Below the pieces are notes generated by a model. It saw only the letters and a list, made by a program, of their open reading frames with translations, was not told the origin of the DNA and searched no databases. 64,000 nt of DNA from Erythrobacteraceae bacterium CCH12-C2 (GTDB taxonomy: Bacteria; Pseudomonadota; Alphaproteobacteria; Sphingomonadales; Sphingomonadaceae), in contig LSKF01000122.1 in assembly GCA_001556995.1 (NCBI GenBank), positions 10,602 to 74,601 of the forward strand, written 5' to 3'. Both the position numbers and the translations under genes were made by a program. Of the stretch, positions 56,538 through 63,261 are shown piece after piece. Positions within the stretch are counted from its first letter, which is position 1; each line of letters begins with the position of its first letter.

Positions 56538-57296
56538 TCAGCGCAGCGCCATCAGGCCGCTGGAGGCTTCGTCGAGTTCGGCGGCGGTGCTGATCACCCG
56601 AGCGCGCTGTTCGAAAGCGCGCTGGGCTTCGACCATCTGCACCAGCGTGTCGGCGGTCTCGACATTGGATTGCTCAATCGCGCCGGGGGTGAGGCGCGCG
56701 GTAAGATCGGGGGGCAACACACCGGAGGTGCCGCCGATGGTGGGCACTTTCAGAAAGCCGTCGATCCCCTTGGCCAATCGGCTACCCTCGGGGTTTACCA
56801 GCCGCAGCCGGTCAATCGTCTCGGGCTGGGCATTGGGGGTGGCGGGGTCCTGCGCGAGCACCGTGCCATCGGCGCCGATCGCGATGCGAAAGCCGGGGGG
56901 GACGGTGATCGGTGCCCCGCCCTCGCCCAGCACCGCGAGCCCTTCACCATTCTCGATCACGCCCGAGGCGGCGATGCGCAGATCGCCGCGCCGCGAATAG
57001 ACCTCGCCCTGCCGGTCGGGGGACTGGAACGCCAGCAGCGCCGTGCCTTCGAGCGCGACGTCGAGCGGATTGCCGGTCGGCACCACCCGTCCGTTGCGCA
57101 TATCGGCCCCGCGCACATTGCCGCGCGCCGGGGCGCGCACTTCGAGCGAGCCATCCTTGAGCGTGGCGGGCGTGACCGCGAAGACTTCCTGACGAAAGCC
57201 CGGGGTCGAAGCGTTGGCGAGATTGTTCGCCACCGCCCGCTGCCGGTCCATCGCCGCGTTCATCGCGGTCATCGCGGTGTAGATCATCCGGTCCAT
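56538..57296 (-). CDS. flgF: Proximal rod protein FlgF
   Basis: Proximal rod subunit of 252 residues. The start MIYTAMTAMNAAMDRQRAVANNLANASTPGFRQE and the end AIEQSNVETADTLVQMVEAQRAFEQRARVISTAAELDEASSGLMAL are the FlgF/FlgG-type helices. It lies between flgE and flgG in the standard order. Confidence 0.93.
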   Translation of the reverse strand: MDRMIYTAMTAMNAAMDRQRAVANNLANASTPGFRQEVFAVTPATLKDGSLEVRAPARGNVRGADMRNGRVVPTGNPLDVALEGTALLAFQSPDRQGEVYSRRGDLRIAASGVIENGEGLAVLGEGGAPITVPPGFRIAIGADGTVLAQDPATPNAQPETIDRLRLVNPEGSRLAKGIDGFLKVPTIGGTSGVLPPDLTARLTPGAIEQSNVETADTLVQMVEAQRAFEQRARVISTAAELDEASSGLMALR

Positions 57297-57299
57297 GGA

Positions 57300-58115
57300 T
57301 TACTGCTGACGCAGGTTGATGGCGGCCTGGGTGATCACCGTCGCGGTATCGATCGCGCGGGCATTGGCCTGAAAATTGCGCTGCGCGGTGAGCAGCGCGA
57401 CCATTTCCTCGGACAGCTCGACGTTCGACCGTTCGAGCGCGCCGCTCAGGATCCCGCCGTAATTGCCCTGGCCCGGTGAGCCGAACGCGGGCGGACCGGA
57501 TTCGGCCGAGGGCTTCCACTTGGTCTGACCAATGGCGCGCAGGCCCGTGGGCGCGGCGAACGATGCCAGCGCGATCTGCCCGACCGGCTCTGTGGTGCCA
57601 TCGGAATAGGCCGCATTGATCACCCCGCGCGCGTCAATCGTGACATTGGCAAGCGGCGAGCCGCCAGCATTGGTCAGTGGCAACGTCAGATTGGCTGGCA
57701 CGGTTGCGGTCGGCGTTCCGGTGGCGTCGACTGGAAAAGCCTGCACAAAGTCACCGGTCGAATCCTGCAAGGAGCCATCCGCGAGCAGGCGAAAACTGCC
57801 GTTGCGGGTGAAGCTGAGATCGCCGCTGAAGGGATTGGCCACCGCAAAGAACCCATCGCCGTCAATCGCCAGATCAAGGCTGCGCCCGGTCTGTTCGAGC
57901 GGGCCGAGCGCGAAGTCCTGCGTGATCGCCGACACGGTGGCGCCGATCCCCGCGGTGCGGCGCGGATCGGTGGACAGGCCCTTGGCCACAAGGTCCGAAA
58001 ACTGCGCCGAGCTTTTCTTGAAGCCCACGGTTTCGGCATTGGCGATGTTGTTGGCGATGACGCGCAGATCGGTCTCGGCATTCTTGAGACCGCTGAGGGA
58101 GGTGAAGAAGGACAT
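57300..58115 (-). CDS. flgE: Flagellar hook protein FlgE, minimal form
   Basis: Hook subunit. The product has the correct rod/hook termini (SFFTSLSGLKNAETDLRVIANNIANAETVGFKKSSAQFSD; ERSNVELSEEMVALLTAQRNFQANARAIDTATVITQAAINLRQQ) and the FlgE-type insert after residue 75. It has only 271 residues against about 400 in enterobacteria, so the outer domain is probably missing or very small. Position between flgD and flgF supports FlgE. A rod-like paralogue is the alternative, but no other hook gene is visible. Confidence 0.87.
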   Translation of the reverse strand: MSFFTSLSGLKNAETDLRVIANNIANAETVGFKKSSAQFSDLVAKGLSTDPRRTAGIGATVSAITQDFALGPLEQTGRSLDLAIDGDGFFAVANPFSGDLSFTRNGSFRLLADGSLQDSTGDFVQAFPVDATGTPTATVPANLTLPLTNAGGSPLANVTIDARGVINAAYSDGTTEPVGQIALASFAAPTGLRAIGQTKWKPSAESGPPAFGSPGQGNYGGILSGALERSNVELSEEMVALLTAQRNFQANARAIDTATVITQAAINLRQQ

Positions 58116-58148
58116 GGCAGCGTGATCCTTATGTTGGGGGAATTGGGG

Positions 58149-58460
58149 TCAGGGTTGGCGGGCGGGCCGCGTGGCACCGGGTTCGGGTTCGCCGATCAGC
58201 TGATCGAGCTTGGCCGAGATTTCCTTGAGTGTCGTACCGCTCGCGGTGGCGGCGCCGAGCGCTGAGAATTGCGCCAACTGCGCCAGCATCGCTTCGTTAT
58301 CGGCGGGCTCGAGCGGGTCTTGCAGGGTCAGCTGGGTGGTCAGCAGGCGCAGGAAGTCGCCCTGACCGAGCGAGTCCAACCCGCCGCCGCTCACGCGCGA
58401 AGGGGTGTTGAGCCGGTTCAGCGTGACCTGCGGGTTTAGGGGGGTGGCAGCGGTTTCCAT
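58149..58460 (-). CDS. flgD: Hook-capping scaffold FlgD, N-terminal part only
   Basis: Guides FlgE polymerisation. The 103-residue product retains the N-terminal FlgD motif (SLGQGDFLRLLTTQLTLQDPLEPADNEAMLAQLAQFSALGAATASGTTLKEISAKLDQLI) but lacks the C-terminal FLN/Tudor-like domains of full FlgD (about 220-230 residues). No stop or frameshift relic follows before flgE. It overlaps the flgC stop by one base. Confidence 0.85.
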   Translation of the reverse strand: METAATPLNPQVTLNRLNTPSRVSGGGLDSLGQGDFLRLLTTQLTLQDPLEPADNEAMLAQLAQFSALGAATASGTTLKEISAKLDQLIGEPEPGATRPARQP

Positions 58461-58879
58461 TACTGGCTCCTCAAGGTTTCAAGCATCAATTGCTTGGCGG
58501 TCTGGAGCGCCTGCACCAGGTTCTGGTACTGGCGGGCACTCTCCATGATCTCGACCATCTCGGCGCTTTCATCGACCGGGGCCTCGAACACATTGCCGTC
58601 GGCATCGGCGAGCGGATGGCCGGGATCGTGGCGCTTGGTCGGCGCGGTTTCGGCGCGCACCAGCCCTGACGTCGTAACCCCGGCAAGCCCCGATGCGCGG
58701 TCCAGCTCGACCGCGAAGACCGCGCGGATCGGGCGATAGGCGCCTTCCTCGGTGGTCGAGATCGATCCCGCATTGGCGAGGTTTGAGGTCGCCGCGTTCA
58801 TGCGCACCATCTGCGCGCTCATCGCGCGGGTGGTGAGCGAGAACAGCGTCATGGGGGAGTGTTCGCTGGGCATGGTCAT
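58460..58879 (-). CDS. flgC: Proximal rod protein FlgC
   Basis: Rod subunit of 139 residues from the ATG at 58879, which overlaps the flgB stop (ATGA). Motifs: LFSLTTRAMSAQMVRMNAATSNLANAGS, and DESAEMVEIMESARQYQNLVQALQTAKQLMLETLR at the end. A longer frame to 59032 lies inside flgB and is rejected. Confidence 0.93.
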   Translation of the reverse strand: MTMPSEHSPMTLFSLTTRAMSAQMVRMNAATSNLANAGSISTTEEGAYRPIRAVFAVELDRASGLAGVTTSGLVRAETAPTKRHDPGHPLADADGNVFEAPVDESAEMVEIMESARQYQNLVQALQTAKQLMLETLRSQ

Positions 58880-59223
58880 TCGCCCTTCAGCGCGCGGGTG
58901 ATGGTATTGACGCGGCCCTGCACAAAGCTGAGCGTCGCCGAGTAGGCGACTGCGTTTTCGGCAAAGGCGACCTGTTCGCGGTTGAGCTCGACCGTATTGC
59001 CGTCGAGCGAGGGCATGGTCGGGCGGCGCCACAGCATCCCGGCCTGCGGGTCAGCGGGGCCACTTTGACGGCCAAGCCGGGCATCGAGCGCGGCATTGAA
59101 ATCCATGTCGCGTGCCTTGAAGCCCGGCGTCGCGGCATTGGCGATGTTCGCGGCGATGATCCCCATGCGCTCGGAGCGCAGGGTGAGCGCCGCGCCGTGA
59201 ATGCCAAAAAGGCCTTCGTTCAT
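58876..59223 (-). CDS. flgB: Proximal rod protein FlgB
   Basis: First rod gene of the leftward flgBCDEFGHIJKL-motAB run. The 115-residue product has FGIHGAALTLRSERMGIIAANIANAATPGFKARDMDFNAAL, the FlgB pattern, and the terminal helix FAENAVAYSATLSFVQGRVNTITRALKGE. A strong sigma-54 promoter ends about 40 bases upstream of its start. Confidence 0.94.
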   Translation of the reverse strand: MNEGLFGIHGAALTLRSERMGIIAANIANAATPGFKARDMDFNAALDARLGRQSGPADPQAGMLWRRPTMPSLDGNTVELNREQVAFAENAVAYSATLSFVQGRVNTITRALKGE

Positions 59224-59273
59224 GCCTGTGTCTCCTGTCGAGGCCGGGCGGGGCCCGGTAGCGCACCGATTTC

Positions 59274-59290
59274 AGCACGAAGCGTGCCAA
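59274..59290 (-). promoter_or_regulatory. Sigma-54 promoter of the flgB run
   Basis: Read leftward: TTGGCACG-CTTC-GTGCT. The -24 GG is at 59288-59287 and the -12 GC at 59276-59275, the required 12-base offset. The -24 element is a full match; the -12 is GTGC for TTGC. The predicted start near 59263 is about 40 bases before the flgB ATG. Confidence 0.8.
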
Positions 59291-59333
59291 ACCTCGGGTC
59301 AGGCGGGAAAAATGCCCCCGCAATCGGCGTGGG

Positions 59334-59349
59334 CGGCAAAGCCTTGCCG
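59334..59349. promoter_or_regulatory. Candidate enhancer dyad for the flgB sigma-54 promoter
   Basis: CGGCAA-AGCC-TTGCCG, a perfect dyad centred about 78 bases upstream of the predicted flgB start. This is where sigma-54 activators bind. The flbD-like gene has a near-identical dyad upstream. It also lies between the flgB promoter and the rightward promoter at 59397. Confidence 0.5.
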
Positions 59350-59396
59350 CTGGCGCGCGGCGCAAAGGCAAGCCGCTGCCGCTTGATGATCGTGGC

Positions 59397-59423
59397 TTAA
59401 TTCCGGCGATCGCTGCCCGTTCT
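59397..59423 (+). promoter_or_regulatory. FliA-like promoter of the second MotA/MotB-like pair
   Basis: TTAAT at 59397-59401, then 14 bases, then CCCGTTCT at 59416-59423. The flgM site has TTAAA-N14-GCCGTTCT, so only two bases differ in the aligned elements. The predicted start is about 25-30 bases before the ATG at 59458. Confidence 0.5.
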
Positions 59424-59457
59424 GCCGAACACAGCCTGTGCCAGCAAAGGGGACCCC

Positions 59458-60132
59458 ATGCCCACCACCATCGCCTCCCTGTTCGATCCCGGAGCCCTTG
59501 CCATCGTCGCGATAGGCACGATGCTGGCCTGCGCGGCGCGCTGCGGCCTCAGGGTCTTTGCCGAGGCTTGGCTCGCCGCCGCCGCGCTGATGCGGCGCAG
59601 TTTTGATGCGGAGGCGAACCGCCGCGCGCTCGCTATGGCGCTCAGCGCGATCCGGCTGGATGGCCCTTATCGTGCCGACCCGGTCCCGCCGCCCGATCGC
59701 ACCCTCGCCTTGATGCTGGAGCGGTTCCTGAAGCTTGGCGGGATCGACGCGCTGCACAGCACTCTCAGGGAAGAGCGAGCGGTGGCAGCCACGCGGCGGT
59801 TGAGCGCGGCGCAGGTGTTTGGCACGGCAGGCGATCTAGCCCCGGTGTTCGGGCTGATCGGCACGCTTTATGCGCTTACCCAGCTTGAACCGGTGGCGGG
59901 GGCCGATGCCACGCGGCTCACAGTGACCGCGATGGCGACGGCGGTGCATTCGACCCTCTATGGCGCGCTGCTGGCGCATCTGCTGTTCTATCCGCTGGCG
60001 AGCGCGATCGAGCGGCGCGGGCTGGCCGAAGATCAGGGCCGTGACGCGCTGGCCGATTGGTTCGTCGACCAGATCAGCATCATCGCCAGCATCGCGCATG
60101 GTCGCCGCCCCACACTGCGGGGCGTATCATGA
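59458..60132 (+). CDS. MotA/TolQ/ExbB-family proton-channel protein, second copy
   Basis: Likely inner-membrane ion-channel subunit, 224 residues, of unknown specific role. The family core is near residues 120-185: LAPVFGLIGTLYALTQL and VHSTLYGALLAHLLFYPLASAIERR, matching MotA helices 3-4. I see only one N-terminal helix (ALAIVAIGTMLACAARC), so about three helices, as in TolQ/ExbB, against four in the canonical MotA of this window (287 residues). AAGGGGA precedes the ATG. It is coupled to the next gene (ATGA) and divergent from flgB. Confidence 0.75.
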   Translation: MPTTIASLFDPGALAIVAIGTMLACAARCGLRVFAEAWLAAAALMRRSFDAEANRRALAMALSAIRLDGPYRADPVPPPDRTLALMLERFLKLGGIDALHSTLREERAVAATRRLSAAQVFGTAGDLAPVFGLIGTLYALTQLEPVAGADATRLTVTAMATAVHSTLYGALLAHLLFYPLASAIERRGLAEDQGRDALADWFVDQISIIASIAHGRRPTLRGVS

Positions 60133-60590
60133 CTTCCACGACCACGCCGAGCAGCAAGACCGGCCACGGGTGGCAGCTCATCCTCGCCGATCTGGCGCTG
60201 ATCTTCTTCCTGCTGATGCTGACAGCCCTGCCGGCAGCCGAAGCCGAAAACCGCCGCCCGCTCGCCGACAAGGCAGCGCGAGGCGAAGAAACGCAAGCGC
60301 CCGGTGCGGCGGAGATCGCGGCATCCCAGGCGCTTTATCGACCCGTCGCAGGCGGGCCGAGCCTCGCGCAGTGGCTTGCCGCCCAGCCACGCGATCCGCG
60401 CGCGACACTGACGGTGTTCGCGCAGGTCCGGCAAGGCGAGGACAATGCGGCATGGGCGGCAGCGCGGGCGCTGGTCAAGGACGCTGCAGCGAGCGGTTTT
60501 GCGGTGCGCACGATCATCACTGTGGGGGAGGAGGCGGATCTCTACGCCAGCCTCGCCTATGACGCCGTTCCGCCGCCTGCCCGACCGTAG
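60129..60590 (+). CDS. Short MotB/ExbD-like partner protein
   Basis: Probable partner of the preceding channel protein, 153 residues. One membrane helix carries an Asp at its start (LILADLALIFFLLML, Asp21), the arrangement of the proton-binding Asp in MotB, ExbD and TolR. The periplasmic part (about 115 residues) ends in a beta-alpha-beta segment, LTVFAQ...DNAAWAAARALVKDAAASGF...VRTIITVGEE. It lines up with the OmpA-like motif NxxLSxxRA of MotB (N, A and RA kept) but lacks the GHTD segment and much of the domain. Peptidoglycan anchoring is therefore doubtful. Function not known. Confidence 0.65.
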   Translation: MTSTTTPSSKTGHGWQLILADLALIFFLLMLTALPAAEAENRRPLADKAARGEETQAPGAAEIAASQALYRPVAGGPSLAQWLAAQPRDPRATLTVFAQVRQGEDNAAWAAARALVKDAAASGFAVRTIITVGEEADLYASLAYDAVPPPARP

Positions 60591-60600
60591 CAGCGCTGCG

Positions 60601-61671
60601 CTATCCAGCGATCACCCGGTTGCGGCCTTCCTGCTTCGCCCGGTATAGCGCCGCATCGGCCCGGGCCAGCGCGCTGCGGGGATCGGCATCGGCGCTCACA
60701 TCGGCAACCCCGGCGGAAAAGGTGATCCGCCCGAACGGCTGCCCCGTTTCGCGGTTGAGCAGCTGGCGCGCGGCCTGGGCCCGGCGGATCGTATCAAGCC
60801 GCAAGCGGGCCGCCTGCTTGTCCGTCCCGTAGAACAGGATCACGAACTCCTCGCCCCCATGGCGCGCGACAAAGCAGTTGTCCCCGGCGTGCTCGTTGAA
60901 CAGCGCGGCCAGAGCGCACAGCACGCGGTCGCCTGCATCGTGCCCATGCCGATCGTTGATCGCCTTGAAATGGTCGACATCGCAGAACGCCAGCGCCAGC
61001 GGCTCTTGCTTCTCGCGCGCCTCCATGGCCGCAGAGATCAGGCGGCGTTCAAAGGCGCGGCGGTTGGGCAGCAGGGTCAGGTGATCGACATCAGCCTCGA
61101 TCCGCGCCTTGGCGAGGCTCTCACGCAGGCGCTCGGTCTCGGCCTCGCTCCGGGCCATCGCCGCTTCGGCCTGCTCGATCCGCGCCAGCATCGCACGCGA
61201 CAGATCGAACACCTCAGCGAGCTCCGCCGGGTGCGCCATGGCCTCGAGCTGCACACTGATCGCCCCGCGATGATCGCTCGTTTCGGACTGCGCCGAACGG
61301 GCGGTCTGGGCAAAGCGCATCAGCGCGTATTCGAGCTTGTCCATCAGCGTCTCAAGCTCGGCGATCCGGGTGTGACCATCGGGATCGAGCCGCACCAGGG
61401 TATCCAGCCAGCGCTGATCAATAGGTTCGCCGGACACTTCGCGCTGCACAAAGGCGCGCGCCAATTCGGGATTGGCTCCGGACAAGCCGCCGCAAATCGC
61501 GGCGAGATTGGATGGGCTGGCCGCCAGATCGTGGCGCTCCAGAAACTCGGCAATCCGTTCAAGCAGCGCACGCCGGGCGGCAGCGGCGAGCGCAGTTGGC
61601 TCGGCTTCAATGTCGACGGTTGGCGTGGGGACGCGCGCGGAACGGGTCAGGAAACCGGTAGGAAAAGGCAT
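60601..61671 (-). CDS. Soluble diguanylate cyclase with coiled coil
   Basis: Makes cyclic di-GMP; 356 residues, no membrane segment. An N-terminal helical region (about 1-150) and a coiled coil (about 160-185, EQAEAAMARSEAETERLRESLAKARIE) precede the GGDEF domain starting DHLTLLPNRRAFERRL. It has CDVDHFKAINDRHGHDAGD and the active loop RHGGEEFVILFYG. The RxxD inhibition site is not present five residues before GGEEF (GDNC there). It sits inside the flagellar island between the second MotA-like pair and flgA, on the opposite strand, suggesting a role in motility. Confidence 0.87.
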   Translation of the reverse strand: MPFPTGFLTRSARVPTPTVDIEAEPTALAAAARRALLERIAEFLERHDLAASPSNLAAICGGLSGANPELARAFVQREVSGEPIDQRWLDTLVRLDPDGHTRIAELETLMDKLEYALMRFAQTARSAQSETSDHRGAISVQLEAMAHPAELAEVFDLSRAMLARIEQAEAAMARSEAETERLRESLAKARIEADVDHLTLLPNRRAFERRLISAAMEAREKQEPLALAFCDVDHFKAINDRHGHDAGDRVLCALAALFNEHAGDNCFVARHGGEEFVILFYGTDKQAARLRLDTIRRAQAARQLLNRETGQPFGRITFSAGVADVSADADPRSALARADAALYRAKQEGRNRVIAG

Positions 61672-61826
61672 GGCAAGCGGGTCTTCACATAGAAAAAGAT
61701 TGCTGGAACAGCGCTATGCGTAACGAGCCATGGCTAAGGCCGGCCTCGGTGAACCCGCGGGAAAATACCTAATCGAGGCGAGCATCTGGCGGTCCGGGGC
61801 GGCGCGGAAGATCATCCGCAGGGCGC

Positions 61827-61843
61827 TTGGCATGGCATTTGCT
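61827..61843 (+). promoter_or_regulatory. Sigma-54 promoter of flgA
   Basis: TTGGCATG-GCAT-TTGCT; -24 GG at 61829-61830 and -12 GC at 61841-61842, exact 12-base offset, and a full TTGC -12 element. The predicted start is about 30 bases before the flgA ATG. A dyad GCGGA-N6-TCCGC at 61804-61819 abuts it. Confidence 0.85.
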
Positions 61844-61884
61844 CATCGGCGGCCATGGCTGTGTGCCGAACAAGGAAAGACCCC

Positions 61885-62421
61885 ATGGACCCCAATGCCT
61901 CATCCTCCGTCGGCTGGCGCCTCGCCCCGCTGGCACTGCCGCTGCTTCTACCACTCTGCGATCCGGCCGCGCAGGCGCAGAGCGGCAACACCGATCCGGC
62001 CGCGATCGACCGTGCGGTGATTGCCTTTACCGGGGCGGGGATCGGACAGCCGGGCGGCCCGCGCGCGGCGAGCGATCGGCGACTGCAACTCGCTGCCTGC
62101 GATACGCCGCTTAATGTGAACTGGCACAATCCGGCGCGCCTAGCGGTGCAGGTGGCGTGCGCGGGTCCGAAGCCCTGGCGCATCTTCGTGGCGATTGCTG
62201 GCGCAAACGCCGGGCAAGCCGCCCCCGCTTCGCCCGTGGTCAAGCGCGGGGACGCGCTCACCATTGTGGTGCGCGGGCGCGGGTTCAGCGTGCAGCAGCC
62301 GGGTGAGGCGATGGAAGGGGGCGCGGTGGGCGATTGGATCGTCGTGCGCACCAGCCGCAAGGCCGAGCCCCTGCGCGCCCGGATCGAGCGACCGGGACTC
62401 GCCATCATCCCGGCGGGCTGA
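61885..62421 (+). CDS. flgA: P-ring assembly chaperone FlgA
   Basis: Periplasmic chaperone for FlgI polymerisation. The 178-residue product has a signal peptide (APLALPLLLPLCDPAAQAQ). A SAF-like beta domain includes VVKRGDALTIVVRGRGFSVQQPGEAMEGGAVGDWIVVRTSRKAEPLRARIERPG, the conserved FlgA C-terminal region, here with I in the RV position near the end. The ATG at 61885 has AAGGAAAG upstream. Expression is probably sigma-54 dependent. Confidence 0.87.
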   Translation: MDPNASSSVGWRLAPLALPLLLPLCDPAAQAQSGNTDPAAIDRAVIAFTGAGIGQPGGPRAASDRRLQLAACDTPLNVNWHNPARLAVQVACAGPKPWRIFVAIAGANAGQAAPASPVVKRGDALTIVVRGRGFSVQQPGEAMEGGAVGDWIVVRTSRKAEPLRARIERPGLAIIPAG

Positions 62422-62439
62422 GAAATTCTTAAGCGCCCC

Positions 62440-62466
62440 TTAAATCGCCCCCGCGCTTGCCGTTCT
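62440..62466 (+). promoter_or_regulatory. FliA (sigma-28)-like promoter of flgM
   Basis: TTAAA at 62440-62444, 14 bases after TAAA, then GCCGTTCT at 62459-62466. It has the same CCCCTTAAA-N14-GCCGxTCT layout as upstream of fliC. The site begins 19 bases after the flgA stop, and flgM is a known FliA target in other bacteria. Confidence 0.6.
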
Positions 62467-62498
62467 GGCCCACAGGAACCCACCCAAGGATTGTTGCC

Positions 62499-62792
62499 AT
62501 GTCTTCTGTCGAACTGAGCAAACTGGCCGGAATCAGCGCCGCCCGCCCGGTCGCGACCGGTGAGCGCGCGCCGATCGAAGCGCGCACGGCCACCCCTGCG
62601 TCCCGCGCGGCTGGCGGGATCAGCATCGAAGTCAGCGCCGCCGCCGATAGCGCCGCGCCGCCGGTCGATGCCGAGCGCGTCGCCCAGATCCGCGAAGCCC
62701 TGCGCGACGGGTCCTATCCGCTCGTGCCGACCAAGATTGTCGATGCGATGATCGCCGCGCAGGTCAGCTTTACGCTGCCGGGCCAGGACTGA
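62499..62792 (+). CDS. flgM: Anti-sigma-28 factor FlgM
   Basis: Binds FliA until the hook is complete, then is exported. The 97-residue product has the usual layout: disordered N-terminal half (Ala/Thr/Arg-rich) and a C-terminal sigma-binding region (DAERVAQIREALRDGSYPLVPTKIVDAMIAAQVSF). Its presence implies a fliA gene elsewhere in the genome. ATG at 62499 with AAGGA upstream. Confidence 0.88.
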   Translation: MSSVELSKLAGISAARPVATGERAPIEARTATPASRAAGGISIEVSAAADSAAPPVDAERVAQIREALRDGSYPLVPTKIVDAMIAAQVSFTLPGQD

Positions 62793-62796
62793 TCCG

Positions 62797-63159
62797 GTGG
62801 CCGACACCCCGAGCCTCACCCTGACCACGCCCTCCGGCCCGCTGGCGGCCAATCTGCGGCAGATGATTGCCGTGCTCGAACGCGAGCGGCAAGCGCTTGC
62901 CGCGCTTGATGCCGATGACTTGATCTGTGCCGCCCGCGCCAAGGAGGCTTTGTGCGACGAATTGGCCGTGATCGGCGCGCAGGCGCTCGATGGCGAGACG
63001 CGCGGGCTGGCTGAGACGGCGCGGCAATTGAACGAGGTCAACCGCCGGGTGCGCAACCTGCTCGCCGCCAATGTCGCCGCGCGGATCGAGGCGCTCGGCG
63101 GGGGCCGATACGGCCCGGGCCGCAGCTCTCGGACCACCTACGCCCCGGTCCGCGCCTAG
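62797..63159 (+). CDS. flgN: FlgN-like export chaperone
   Basis: Chaperone for FlgK and FlgL. The 120-residue helical product (LAANLRQMIAVLERERQALAALDADDLICAARAKEALCDELAVI; GLAETARQLNEVNRRVRNLLAANVAARIEAL) matches the FlgN pattern at low identity, and its place after flgM is the standard one. GTG start at 62797, four bases after the flgM stop. The C-terminal tail (GRYGPGRSSRTTYAPVRA) is basic and probably disordered. Confidence 0.8.
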   Translation: MADTPSLTLTTPSGPLAANLRQMIAVLERERQALAALDADDLICAARAKEALCDELAVIGAQALDGETRGLAETARQLNEVNRRVRNLLAANVAARIEALGGGRYGPGRSSRTTYAPVRA

Positions 63160-63189
63160 GTAGTCTTACGAGGGCCGTGACCGCTGCGG

Positions 63190-63206
63190 CTGGCATGGCC
63201 CTTGCT
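63190..63206 (+). promoter_or_regulatory. Sigma-54 promoter of the lytic transglycosylase gene
   Basis: CTGGCATG-GCCC-TTGCT; -24 GG at 63192-63193 and -12 GC at 63204-63205, exact 12-base offset. It shares CTTGGCATGGC-type sequence with the flgA promoter. The predicted start is about 45 bases before the GTG at 63262. Confidence 0.85.
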
Positions 63207-63261
63207 AATTCCCGCCTGAAAGCGTCGCCCCCTGCGGCGCTCAGCAACAGGCGGAGTGTGC

